A stretch of 64,000 nt of DNA. Origin: Bradyrhizobium sp. SZCCT0153 (lineage in GTDB: Bacteria; Pseudomonadota; Alphaproteobacteria; Rhizobiales; Xanthobacteraceae). Below the pieces are notes generated by a model. It searched no databases. It worked only from the letters and a program-made list of their open reading frames with translations, and was not told the DNA's origin. Below are positions 17,650 to 26,660 of the stretch, in pieces. Made by a program: the position numbers and the translations under genes. The stretch's first letter is position 1; each line of letters begins with the position of its first letter. Location: positions 558,001 to 622,000 of the forward strand of contig NZ_JAFCKS010000004.1 of assembly GCF_018129995.1 (NCBI RefSeq), written 5' to 3'.

Positions 17650-20298
17650 ATGGCGATCCAGAATGGAAATGCCCATGCCGCAGATCTCGGGCTTCGATCC
17701 CTGGCTCTGTTCTTGCGCCTTCATGGCGTGAATGCCGAATCCGACCAGATCCGCTACCGTTGCGGGGAGAGTGAAATCGGCATCCGTGCGATGCTTCGCT
17801 GCGCCCGCGATTTCGGACTGAAGGTCGGTTCGCGCACGACACATTGGAAAGAGCTCGCAGGCATCAGCTTGCCCGGAATCGCAGCGCTGCGTGATGGCGG
17901 ATTTCTGCTGCTCGGGAAGGTCGAGGACGATGCGGCGCTCGTGTTGCATCCGACCTCGACACGTCCGACGTTGATGCCGCGTGCGGAATTTGAAGAGATC
18001 TGGGACGGCCGCTTGATCCTGACCGGATCTCAAAGCCTCGCCGGTCGGGCGCATCATGCCTTTGCCGGTCTGATTGCGCTCGGGCGTGATGTGGTTGGCC
18101 GTGCCGGTGACGTCCTGACGCATGCCTTTTCCGCCCTTCGTCGCGATATGCCCGTCCATGAGCCGGTTCCTGAGCCTGCGGATGGCGATGAGTCTGGGCT
18201 CATCGCGGTGGCGATACTGCTGCGTTGCCATGGCATCGCGGCCGACCCGGAGCAGATTCGGCATCGCATGGGCACGTCTCGGGTCGGTGTGACCGAAATC
18301 CTGCGCAGTACGAGGGAGTTCGGGCTCAAGGCTCAAGCACAGCGGTCGGGCTGGAACAGGCTTGCCGTCACGCCGCTGCCGGCAATTGCCGTGCTGCGCG
18401 ACGGCAGCTTCCTGATCCTGGGCAAGGTCATCGACGACAAGCTTCTTGTTCAACGCCCATTGTCTCCACGACCCGAATCCGTGACTCAGGCCGAACTCGA
18501 GGCCGTCTGGGACGGCGACATCATCCTGATGACCCGACGCGCCGCCCTGACGGATCTCTCCCGGCGATTCGATATCAGCTGGTTTCTCGGTGCGGTCCAC
18601 AAGTATCGCCGTCTTCTCGGCGAAGTTCTGATCGCGTCTTTCTTCCTTCAGGTCTTTGCCCTCGTCGCGCCGTTGTTTTTCCAGGTCGTCATCGACAAGG
18701 TGCTCGTGCATCGAAGCATCAGCACGCTCGATGTTCTGGTCGCGGGCCTCGTTGCGTTGACGTTGTTCGAGACTGTTCTCGGCACGTTGCGCGTCTATCT
18801 CTTCGCGCACACGACGAACCGCATCGACGTAGAGCTCGGCGCTCGATTGTTTCGTCACCTGATGGCGTTGCCGATCGCATACTTCCAGACACGCCGTGTT
18901 GGCGATTCGGTCGCACGCGTTCGCGAGCTCGAGAACATCCGCCAGTTCCTGACGAGCTCGGCGCTCACACTCGTCGTCGATCTCCTGTTCACCGTCGTCT
19001 TCCTTGCGGTGATGTTCTACTATTCGACGCCGTTGACGCTGATCGTTCTGGCCTCGTTCCCCTTCTACATCGGAATTTCCGCCAGCGCCGCGCCGCTGTT
19101 TCGCCGACGCCTCGATGAGAAGTTCAATCGCGGCTCGGAGAACCAGGCCTTCCTGGTCGAGAGCGTCACGGGCATCGAGACGCTGAAGGCGATGGCGGTC
19201 GAACCGCAGATGCAACGCCGCTGGGAAGAGCAACTCGCCGGCTATGTAGGTGCGAGCTTCCGCGTGCTCAGCCTGAACAATACGGCGAGCCAAGCGGTTC
19301 AGATGATCAACAAGCTGGTCACCGTCGCAACGCTCTACTTCGGCGCCAGGCTCGTGATCGGCGGTGACCTGACCGTCGGCGAACTGGTCGCGTTCAATAT
19401 GCTGGCGGCGCGGGTGAGCATGCCGGTACTTCGGCTCGCGCAGATCTGGCAGGATTTCCATCAGGCCCGTTTGTCGGTCGATCGTCTGGGCGACATCCTC
19501 AACACCATGCCGGAGCCAAGCTTCAGTTCGGCCCGCGCCGCGCTGCCGGCGATCCGCGGCAAGGTCACATTCGAGCACGTAACCTTCCGCTACCGCGTCG
19601 ACGGCCCCGAAGTGCTGCACGATGTGTCCTTCGGCGTCGAGCCCGGCCAGGTCGTCGGTATCGTTGGCTCTTCGGGCTCGGGCAAGAGCACCATCGGCAA
19701 GTTGATCCAGCGTCTCTACGTGCCGGAGAGCGGACGCGTGCTGGTCGACGGCGTTGACCTCGCGACGGTCGACCTGACCTGGCTTCGGCGCCAGATCGGC
19801 GTGGTTTTGCAGGAGAACGTGCTCTTCAATTGCTCGATCCGCGAGAACATTGCGCTCGCCGACCCGGCCATGCCCATGGAGCGCGTCATCGAGGCGGCGG
19901 CGCTCGCCGGCGCTCACGACTTCATCCTGGAGCTCCCCGAGGGCTACGACACCATCGTGGGTGAACGCGGAAGCAGTTTATCCGGCGGGCAGCGCCAGCG
20001 TGTCGCGATCGCTCGCGCACTCATTACCAACCCCCGCATCCTTATCCTCGACGAGGCGACCAGCGCGCTCGATTACGAAAGCGAGCGCGCCATCCAGCAG
20101 AACATGAAACGGATTGCCGCCGGTCGGACTGTATTCGTCATCGCTCATCGGCTCTCGACCGTGCGCAATGCGAACCGGATCGTCACTCTCGAGCATGGCC
20201 GCATCGTCGAGGACGGAAGCCATGATGAGCTGATCCGCTCGAATGGGCGTTACGCAAACCTTCATTATCTGCAGGCCGGTATCCATGACGTCCGCTAG
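17650..20298 (+). CDS. Type I secretion ABC transporter with two degenerate C39-like domains
   Basis: An 882-residue inner-membrane exporter, longer than the roughly 700-730 of HlyB/PrtD-like proteins. Residues about 10-130 and 178-300 are two related C39-peptidase-like domains. Both have lost the catalytic Cys (AADLGL and GDESGL where active enzymes have DCG), as in the C39-like domain of HlyB. A six-helix membrane domain follows (about 310-590). The ATPase has Walker A GSSGSGKST near 672, LSGGQRQR near 777 and Walker B ILILDEATSALD near 797. It overlaps the HlyD gene by 14 bp. The likely cargo is the adjacent GH16 protein. Confidence 0.93.
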   Translation: MAIQNGNAHAADLGLRSLALFLRLHGVNAESDQIRYRCGESEIGIRAMLRCARDFGLKVGSRTTHWKELAGISLPGIAALRDGGFLLLGKVEDDAALVLHPTSTRPTLMPRAEFEEIWDGRLILTGSQSLAGRAHHAFAGLIALGRDVVGRAGDVLTHAFSALRRDMPVHEPVPEPADGDESGLIAVAILLRCHGIAADPEQIRHRMGTSRVGVTEILRSTREFGLKAQAQRSGWNRLAVTPLPAIAVLRDGSFLILGKVIDDKLLVQRPLSPRPESVTQAELEAVWDGDIILMTRRAALTDLSRRFDISWFLGAVHKYRRLLGEVLIASFFLQVFALVAPLFFQVVIDKVLVHRSISTLDVLVAGLVALTLFETVLGTLRVYLFAHTTNRIDVELGARLFRHLMALPIAYFQTRRVGDSVARVRELENIRQFLTSSALTLVVDLLFTVVFLAVMFYYSTPLTLIVLASFPFYIGISASAAPLFRRRLDEKFNRGSENQAFLVESVTGIETLKAMAVEPQMQRRWEEQLAGYVGASFRVLSLNNTASQAVQMINKLVTVATLYFGARLVIGGDLTVGELVAFNMLAARVSMPVLRLAQIWQDFHQARLSVDRLGDILNTMPEPSFSSARAALPAIRGKVTFEHVTFRYRVDGPEVLHDVSFGVEPGQVVGIVGSSGSGKSTIGKLIQRLYVPESGRVLVDGVDLATVDLTWLRRQIGVVLQENVLFNCSIRENIALADPAMPMERVIEAAALAGAHDFILELPEGYDTIVGERGSSLSGGQRQRVAIARALITNPRILILDEATSALDYESERAIQQNMKRIAAGRTVFVIAHRLSTVRNANRIVTLEHGRIVEDGSHDELIRSNGRYANLHYLQAGIHDVR

Positions 20299-21709
20299 CC
20301 GAAATGTCGTTCCGTTTCCGAGAGCCGAGATTCGACGGCGTGAGCACGAGATCGCATTTCTGCCCGCGGCGCTCGAGATCACCGAATCGCCGCCATCGCC
20401 GATCGGTCGCGCGATCGGGGCGAGCATCATCGCAGTCTTTTGCGTCGCGCTGTTGTGGGCATCATTCGGCAGCGTCGATATCGTCGCCACTGCGACGGGC
20501 AAGATCGTGCCTGGTGGCCGTACAAAGCTGATCCAGCCGTTCGAGACGGGTGTTGTCCGCGCCATCCACGTCCGAGACGGACAGAGCGTCAAAGCCGGCG
20601 ACGTTCTGATCGAGCTTGACCCAACGATGACGGAGGCCGATCAGGAGCGCCAGAGAAGCGATCTCGTCGCAGCCGAACTCGACGTTGCGCGGCTGCGCGC
20701 AGCGCTCAGCGACGATCCGCTTGGCGCTTTCCGATCACCGCCGGGCGCAAGTGCCGCGGAGATCGAGATGCATCGCCAGTTTCTGATCAGCCAGCGCGCT
20801 GAGCAGAGCGCCAAGCTCGCCGAGATCGAGCGCCAGCAAGGTCAGAAGGAAGCGGAGAGGGCGACCACGTCGGCGAGCGCGGCGAAGCTCCAGGCGACGA
20901 TACCGGTGCTCCAGGAGCGAGTCGACATTCGCAAGAATCTCGTCGACAAGGCCTTGGCCTCGAAGGTTGTCTATCTCTCCGAGTATCAGGAGCTGGTCGG
21001 CCTTCAGCAGGATCTGGTGCTCCAGCAGAGCCGGCTCCGCGAAGCCGACGCTGCCATCGCCTTGTTGAAGGAAACGAAAGAAAGGACCGCCGCGGAGTAT
21101 CGGCGTGCCACCTATGACGCACTCGCGAAAGCTGAGCAGAAGGCAGCGAGCGCCGCGCAGGAAGTGGTCAAGGCGGACCGGCGCACGAAGCTTCAGCATT
21201 TGACCGCGCCGGTCAACGGCGTCGTGCAACAGCTCGCGGTTCACACGGTGGGAGGTGTGGTGACGCCGGCACAGGCGCTGGCCATCGTGGTTCCAAGTGA
21301 GAGTCAGCTTGAGATCGAGGCCATGCTGTCCAATCGCGACATCGGCTTCGTGCATCCCGGACAGAAGGCGGAGATCAAGATCGATACGTTCAACTTCACG
21401 CGCTATGGGCTCCTGCATGGGGACGTACTCAGCGTGTCGACCGACGCGATCACGCGGGACAGGCAGGGCGGATCGAACGACCGCGCGCCCGGCACGGCGC
21501 AAGGCAGCAGCGAGCCGAAAGGCCAGGAGCTAGAGTATGCGGCGCGCATTTCACTCGACCGCACGCACATGCAGGTGGAGGATAAGCTCGTCAAGCTCGG
21601 TCCCGGCATGGCGGTGACGGTCGAGATCAAGACGGGCACGCGCAGGATCATCAGCTACCTTCTCTCGCCGCTGGCGAGATACAAGCAGGAGGCGCTGCGG
21701 GAGCGATAA
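20285..21709 (+). CDS. HlyD-family periplasmic adaptor of type I secretion
   Basis: A 474-residue protein with one N-terminal membrane anchor (GASIIAVFCVALLWASFG, about residues 44-61). After it comes GKIVPGGRTKLIQPFETGVVR, the classic HlyD lipoyl-domain start, then a long coiled-coil region (about 110-300), the second lipoyl half LQHLTAPVNGVVQQLAVHTV and a C-terminal beta barrel. It bridges the ABC exporter to an outer-membrane TolC-like channel, which is not encoded in this window. The ATG at 20285 overlaps the transporter stop; an upstream in-frame start at 20243 would overlap more and is less likely. Confidence 0.93.
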   Translation: MTSASRNVVPFPRAEIRRREHEIAFLPAALEITESPPSPIGRAIGASIIAVFCVALLWASFGSVDIVATATGKIVPGGRTKLIQPFETGVVRAIHVRDGQSVKAGDVLIELDPTMTEADQERQRSDLVAAELDVARLRAALSDDPLGAFRSPPGASAAEIEMHRQFLISQRAEQSAKLAEIERQQGQKEAERATTSASAAKLQATIPVLQERVDIRKNLVDKALASKVVYLSEYQELVGLQQDLVLQQSRLREADAAIALLKETKERTAAEYRRATYDALAKAEQKAASAAQEVVKADRRTKLQHLTAPVNGVVQQLAVHTVGGVVTPAQALAIVVPSESQLEIEAMLSNRDIGFVHPGQKAEIKIDTFNFTRYGLLHGDVLSVSTDAITRDRQGGSNDRAPGTAQGSSEPKGQELEYAARISLDRTHMQVEDKLVKLGPGMAVTVEIKTGTRRIISYLLSPLARYKQEALRER

Positions 21710-21912
21710 AGGGCCGGCTCCCGCAGCCTGTGCGCTCCGCGTCGTCAGCCCGAGGAGCGTATCCGCGCGATCTCGAGTACCATTCATGCCGGAGCAGCGG
21801 GGAACACGCTGCCGGCGCCTAGACGTCGCGAAGCCGACGAAAGGGTCGCGGCTTAAGCCTTTACTCCGCATGACCGTTTGCGCGACGGCAGTTCGTTTCC
21901 GAGCCCCTGCGT

Positions 21913-22782
21913 CTACTTGTAGAACCGTACCGCGGCGGGATTCCCCCGGTCCACGCCCTGGCGGAGTAAGCCGTCGATAGGGGGTGCCACGACGGGAACT
22001 AGTGGAGCCGGCTCCATTTCGGAGATCGCCTCGATAGGCTTCGCGATCCCTCTGCCCGCATCGACTGCTGAGGGGGCGCGACCGTTTGCCGGCCGTACCA
22101 GCGACCCATGGTTCATCCCCCAGATGGCCGCTTGTGTCCGGTTCTGGACCCGGATCTTGCGCAGGATCGCCTTGACGTGAACTTTCACGGTGGCCTCGGC
22201 GATATTGATCTTTCTGGCGACGCACTTGTTGGAATCACCCTCGATAAGGCAGGATAGAATTGCCTTTTCTCGCGGAGAGAGCTGCGGAAGGATCGCGTCC
22301 TCTGCAGCGGCGAGGATGGCTTGTTCGCATTCGCTTGGCTCCGCCGTTTCGCGTGCGCGATTGGAATCAAGGGCGAATGACAGGAATGCAGGCGGGAAGA
22401 CGGTCTCGCCCATCGTCACGAGCTCGACGGATTTGATGAATGCGTCGCACGAATTAACGTTCACGAAGTAGCCGTTCGCCCCTGCTCGAAATGCGGAGGC
22501 AAGGTCGACTGGCCGATAATTGTCGGACACGATCGCGATGCGCGCGTCCGGGTACCGATCTTTCACAAATCCGATTTGTTCTATCGCCACGCTGAAGCCA
22601 TCGCCGGTATGGACGATGAGGAACATCAGTTTCTCTACTTGAAGTGAGCTTGGCAATTCCTCTGGGCGAGAGACCGATATCGGGATGCGAAAAGTCGCCG
22701 CGTGCAAAATTCTGGCAATTCCTTCTCGAATTAAAACGCTCTTTCCGATAAGAACTACCTCATGAGATTGATGCCTCCTCAT
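21913..22782 (-). CDS. LuxR-type regulator with receiver-like N-terminus
   Basis: A 289-residue protein. Residues about 7-130 look like a response-regulator receiver (VVLIGKSVLIREGIARIL, RIAIVSDNYRP), but the phosphorylated Asp region reads FLIVHTGDGF and the acidic pocket is poor, so it may be phosphorylation-independent. The HTH region is LSPREKAILSCLIEGDSNK with VARKINIAEATVKVHVKAIL near 185-225. A proline-rich C-terminal tail of about 50 residues follows. The ATG at 22782 has GGAGG close upstream; a longer start at 22827 is possible. It sits convergent to the T1SS genes and may control EPS or glycanase export. Confidence 0.85.
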   Translation of the reverse strand: MRRHQSHEVVLIGKSVLIREGIARILHAATFRIPISVSRPEELPSSLQVEKLMFLIVHTGDGFSVAIEQIGFVKDRYPDARIAIVSDNYRPVDLASAFRAGANGYFVNVNSCDAFIKSVELVTMGETVFPPAFLSFALDSNRARETAEPSECEQAILAAAEDAILPQLSPREKAILSCLIEGDSNKCVARKINIAEATVKVHVKAILRKIRVQNRTQAAIWGMNHGSLVRPANGRAPSAVDAGRGIAKPIEAISEMEPAPLVPVVAPPIDGLLRQGVDRGNPAAVRFYK

Positions 22783-23297
22783 TTGGTCCTCCAGCCAACG
22801 CAATGACACAACAGAAACGCAAATCAATTAAGTCTGGCGAGGGATGACCAGCCATTGTTGATGGTTGGCCGTTCTAGCTTCTAGCTATCTTGAGTTACTC
22901 CGAGCCTTCCCGAACGCCATCGGCAAATCCACCGATCTTGTATTCTTTAGGCTTTTAATAATGTTAGTTGAATTCCCAATCGCCTATATGCCGTTCGTTA
23001 TAGACGCGGGGGTAGGTCCAGGCCGAAGAGCCTCGCGGAACTCGTTTCGTGCGCCGTCTCTGGGTGACGCGGCGCGTTGGCGAGCTTGAACCTGTCTGGA
23101 ATTGAACTGCGCGTTAGGCGCCGTCCCTGCATCTTAGTCGGGGGCGGTTGTCTGCGGACCAATTTGATGGAATGCAGCTAACAAGAAATGACGGGAATTT
23201 GTGCGACGATGCGGTGAATTGCTTCACGGCGCTCTCTTAGACCAAACCTAAGATGTGGCGCGATCGAGCGCGCGCAATTCGAATAGGGAATTTGGTC
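22783..23297. other. Gene-poor intergenic region
   Basis: About 515 bp without a supportable gene. The base composition is more AT-rich than the flanks (around 22800-23000). A 74-codon open frame at 22865-23089 has no recognisable family and no clear ribosome-binding site, so it is not called. Confidence 0.4.
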
Positions 23298-23420
23298 ATG
23301 GCTATTGCACAACACTCAGCACCTATGCCGTCCTTGGTTCGCAGTTACGACGGCGTGACTATTTTGGGCTACATGGCGTTCGCCGTAGTGATGCCTGCCG
23401 CAATCGACTTTGCCTCGTGA
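23298..23420 (+). CDS. Possible 40-residue single-span membrane peptide
   Basis: The ATG at 23298 opens a 40-codon frame that begins MAIAQHSAPMPSLVRSYDGV and continues with a hydrophobic stretch including ILGYMAFAVVMPAAIDFA. The amino-acid mix looks protein-like and one membrane helix is plausible. Its 3' end overlaps the end of the minus-strand gene at 23369 tail to tail. The Shine-Dalgarno (AGGGAA, 11 bp upstream) is weak. It is too short to assign to a family. Confidence 0.3.
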   Translation: MAIAQHSAPMPSLVRSYDGVTILGYMAFAVVMPAAIDFAS

Positions 23421-23626
23421 GGTCCAGGCTTCGCTGATGCTGATCTGTCAGCTATGACTTCCTTGTTCCTCTCGAGGCACGCCAGTCTATCTAACTGACC
23501 GGCTAAACCCCGCAAGGTTCGGGCGATGTTTTTGAGGACGGCGGCGCGATCCTCAGAAGGGGTAACCTCACGGAAAAGTGTAGAGTAGTGGTCAGCAGCT
23601 TCTTGGCACTGTGTGATGCTTATCAT
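23369..23626 (-). CDS. Small helical hypothetical protein of Bradyrhizobium type
   Basis: An 85-residue protein starting MISITQCQEAADHYSTLFRE and containing AVLKNIARTLRGLAGQLDRLA. The pattern (QCxExAxHY...R...L..I.R....L..Q..RL) recurs in many small proteins that I associate with Bradyrhizobium. It is probably an all-helical cytoplasmic protein. Function unknown. Confidence 0.6.
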   Translation of the reverse strand: MISITQCQEAADHYSTLFREVTPSEDRAAVLKNIARTLRGLAGQLDRLACLERNKEVIADRSASAKPGPHEAKSIAAGITTANAM

Positions 23627-23888
23627 CCATTGCCTCTGATGTCGTTCCGGCCACCGACATTCTTGTCATGCATGGCAGACCAGATCTGAGCAAAATTGCT
23701 CACCTTTGGGCAGCCTCACTGTTTGCATCGCGTCTGTCGTTTTCCTTCTGAAGACCGTTGTTTTCGAGATGGCCGTCAAGGCGAACTGATCTTCACTAAT
23801 CCCGAAGGTGGGGCATTCTCTGAAAACGCGATGCTCGCGGTACTTGATCGTCTCGGTTAAGGCTCGCTGCCAAATAACGGGCAACAGC

Positions 23889-24122
23889 CTACGCCAACGG
23901 CTGGCTAGCGGCGTTTAGTTCGTCGCGAAGACGCCGAACGTCCTGTTCGTGGATGGCCTGCGTATCCCTCAGCGTACCTAAAATCTTGAGGGCGTCCGTG
24001 GCGTCGTGGCCGCGCTGATGTAGGCCCGTAACCAGCGTCTCTTGGCGAGCGACAAGGCGCCTTCCTTCGGCGGCGTGCCGTTCGGCTTGGGCAAGGTGCT
24101 TCTGGATCGTGGCCAGGTCCAT
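23889..24122 (-). CDS. Small coiled-coil hypothetical protein
   Basis: A 77-residue protein starting MDLATIQKHLAQAERHAAEG. It is rich in A/E/R/Q with heptad-like spacing and later has LGTLRDTQAIHEQDVRRL. Short AERHxAEG-type proteins of this kind are common in Bradyrhizobium genomes. It is likely a helical cytoplasmic protein of unknown role. Confidence 0.6.
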   Translation of the reverse strand: MDLATIQKHLAQAERHAAEGRRLVARQETLVTGLHQRGHDATDALKILGTLRDTQAIHEQDVRRLRDELNAASQPLA

Positions 24123-24571
24123 CGGCTAACAACGCCAGTGGGCTGGAAGCGGTTCGGCGGGGCTGTGCAGAGCTTCTCCGTGGCCATGTTGATGATGCCG
24201 GGGCCAAGTGGCATTGCCGAGTCCTAGGGCAAGGTTTTTGCATGTTGCAGGTGAAGCCAAAACGGAACATCGCCGGCCATAGCGGCGGTTGGCTTGGCCG
24301 GTAGTCATACTGGCGCGGAAGAGATTTAGTGCTGTGCCCACGTTGCGCAATTGCGCCGTGGTTCATCTCGGGGCCATTGCAGACTGGTCGCGAGACGGTT
24401 TGAGGCATTCCAGCGCATATTGGGGCGAAAAGCCGGGGCGACCTGCTCTGATGTTGCGTCGCAACATGCCGTCGTCTCGGAAGATATTTGAACTGATCCT
24501 GCCTATATGGGTTAGAAATAGGAGCAGGTTTGGCGCGTTAAGATTGGGGGGCCTCGGCGGAGGAGTGCCCA
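24123..24571. other. Intergenic region upstream of the second LuxR-type gene
   Basis: About 449 bp in which no gene is supported; short open frames on both strands lack conserved-looking sequence. It must contain the promoter of the regulator at 24572, but no site was identified. Confidence 0.4.
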
Positions 24572-25288
24572 ATGCGACGTAGCAGCGTAGTCATTGCACA
24601 CCGGCATCCGATCGTCTTGGTGGGCCTGAGTATCGTGCTCGATGCCCTGGCCGATTTTGAAATCGTTGCATCTTGTAAGAACGCTGCAAGCTGCGTCGAA
24701 GCGATTCGTAACTTCGCTCCCGATATCGCGATCGTCGATCCCGCAATGACCGAGTTCGCCGCACTAATGGTTCTTTCGACCCCTACTTCAGAAAATCGTT
24801 CGTTGGAAAGTCGTTCGACACATGTGGTCTTTCTTGGCTCAAGTGAAGATTGCGCCATGGTGCTGGAAGCCGCACCCGCAACCTGCAGCATTGTCCTGAA
24901 GGACACGGAGCCTGAGGCGCTGGTTGAGTTCTTGCGGCGCATCGCTAATGGCCACAGCTTGTTGCCACCGACGTCGTCCGATCCCGTGGCACCGCAGGGA
25001 ATGGGGACGAATGCGGAACACATGCTGGCAACCCTCACGTACCGCGAGCGTCAAATCGTGCATCTGGTCTCGAGAGGATTGTCGAACAAGGAAATCGGGC
25101 GGCGGTTGAACATTGCCGATGGCACTATCAAACAGCATCTTCACAACATCTTTCAGAAGCTTGAAATCAGCAATCGGACGGTGCTCGCGGCCATTGCCAT
25201 CTTGCAACATGATCGTACGACCACCTCCGGGGAGAAGGCGCCGCATGCCGGATTGAATCCGACGAGTGACGAGCGCTGGGAGTCGTAA
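24572..25288 (+). CDS. NarL/FixJ-type response regulator (receiver + LuxR HTH)
   Basis: A 238-residue protein. The receiver begins SVVIAHRHPIVLVGLSIVLD and keeps an acidic residue at the phosphorylation strand (DIAIVDPAM, about D51). The C-terminal HTH is LTYRERQIVHLVSRGLSNKE with IGRRLNIADGTIKQHLHNIF near 152-190. No histidine kinase is adjacent. The gene lies alone between two poorly coding stretches, about 650 bp from the end of the carrier-protein cluster, which it might regulate; that link is only positional. Confidence 0.87.
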   Translation: MRRSSVVIAHRHPIVLVGLSIVLDALADFEIVASCKNAASCVEAIRNFAPDIAIVDPAMTEFAALMVLSTPTSENRSLESRSTHVVFLGSSEDCAMVLEAAPATCSIVLKDTEPEALVEFLRRIANGHSLLPPTSSDPVAPQGMGTNAEHMLATLTYRERQIVHLVSRGLSNKEIGRRLNIADGTIKQHLHNIFQKLEISNRTVLAAIAILQHDRTTTSGEKAPHAGLNPTSDERWES

Positions 25289-25934
25289 CTTTGGGTCAGC
25301 ATCGGCGCGGCCAGTGATGTAAGCATGTTGTCACGGCGACGCCCCGGCAGCACAGCGGATCAGCTTGAACGAACAGCCTTGAGGGCTGGAGACTGATTTC
25401 AAGCGCTGCTTGACTGGCGGTTAATGTCCGGGAAGCTAAATGGGGTAGTCCGTCGGGACTTGCGGCTGATCCGAAATCGCAGCCCAGGTAGCGGGAGGGA
25501 AGTGTAATCATTCGTCATCTGCAGCTCTGGGTCGATCGCGATTTGTCCGTTGTCAGGTAAAGCGAAGTCGCGGGCAACAGATCGGCTCCAGATGCGATCG
25601 CAGAGGTGTAGCGGTGTGCTGACTGGATATCGGTACATCGGGAGCGGCGGCCCTGGCCCTTCCTGCCCTGCCCCCAGCGGTCAGGGCCGCTTCTCTGTAG
25701 TCGGCCTGCCAAGAGAACTGAAATTCTTGGGTTGAGCTGAAAGCGAGTGCGCGGATTGGCGGTTCCGCGATTTCAACCTTCGCGGAGGCGGAGAAGGCCT
25801 GCAACATGATGCTTGAGCATCCGAAGGGGCTGTCGCCGAAATGACGTGTCCAGCCTGCGGTCAGGCTAGGTCGACATTCGAGTAATTTAGCCAAGAGGAG
25901 AGGTCACCCGCGACGGGGATCCGATTCTCAGCGG
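25289..25934. other. Non-coding stretch between regulator and biosynthetic cluster
   Basis: A 646-bp region with no confident gene. A minus-strand open frame of 113 codons (25553-25894) has an odd composition and no recognisable family, and is left uncalled. It could be eroded sequence at a cluster boundary. Confidence 0.4.
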
Positions 25935-26660
25935 TCAGGCAGTGCTACCGGCGTCGACCGTCACCACGGTGCCGGTGATGTTCCGGCCGCCTTCGCCGAG
26001 AAGATATTCGACCACGGAAGCGACGTCGTCGGCTTCGGGGTGGTGGCGCAATGCGCTGCGGCTAGCGATGCGTCGGCGGCCTTTTTCGTCCAAGGACCTG
26101 GTCAACTCCGTGTCGACGAAGCCGGGCGCGATCGCGTTCACGGTGATGCCGACCCTACCGACTTCTCGGGCCAGCGAATGGGTGAAGCCGGCAATGGCGG
26201 CCTTGGACGCGGCGTACACGGACAGGCCGCTGTAACCCGTCGAGGCGACAATAGAGGAAATGTTGACGATCCGCCCGGCGCCGTTGGCCATCATATGGCG
26301 TGCCACGTATTTAGTCAGGATGATCGGCGACAGTACGTTTAGGCGAATCAAGGCCTCAATTTCGGAATTGTGCATGGTGGCCAGCAGCCCATCGGTACCG
26401 ATTCCGGCGTTGTTGACGAGGCCGTAGATCGCGCCGAATTCGTCGCGCACTGATTTTGCGAAGACCGGAATCGTTTCGGTGAGCCCAAGGTCGCAGGCGC
26501 GGAAATGCAGTCGCCGTTGTGCTTCGCCGGCTGCAGCCGCAAGCTGTCCGCTCTCGCGGCGCGCCACCGCGACCACATTGTAGTCGCCGCATGCGGCGAG
26601 CCTGCGCGCAATGGCAAGACCGATACCGCGGCTGCCGCCGGTGACGATGACGTTACGCAT
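25935..26660 (-). CDS. SDR oxidoreductase, FabG-like
   Basis: A 241-residue classical short-chain dehydrogenase: NAD(P) motif VTGGSRGIGLAIARRL, NNAGIG, catalytic Ser in NISSIVAS, YAASK (Tyr/Lys pair) and NAIAPGFVDTELT. Its length and sequence style match 3-oxoacyl-ACP reductases. With two carrier proteins in the operon it probably reduces a carrier-bound keto group. It overlaps the upstream ligase gene by 8 bp and is the last gene of the minus-strand half of the cluster. Confidence 0.9.
   Translation of the reverse strand: MRNVIVTGGSRGIGLAIARRLAACGDYNVVAVARRESGQLAAAAGEAQRRLHFRACDLGLTETIPVFAKSVRDEFGAIYGLVNNAGIGTDGLLATMHNSEIEALIRLNVLSPIILTKYVARHMMANGAGRIVNISSIVASTGYSGLSVYAASKAAIAGFTHSLAREVGRVGITVNAIAPGFVDTELTRSLDEKGRRRIASRSALRHHPEADDVASVVEYLLGEGGRNITGTVVTVDAGSTA

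Noticed and set aside
17560..19917. 785-codon open frame on the minus strand
   Set aside because: It lies fully antisense to the ABC exporter, whose Walker and signature motifs are clear. The antisense product is Arg/His/Gln-rich with no recognisable domain, as expected in high-GC DNA.
23666..23884. 72-codon minus-strand open frame
   Set aside because: It lies between two small genes of recognisable type, but its own sequence matches nothing I know and has no clear ribosome-binding site.
25553..25894. 113-codon minus-strand open frame in a non-coding stretch
   Set aside because: No Shine-Dalgarno, no family resemblance and odd Ser/Ala/Arg composition; left as uncalled.
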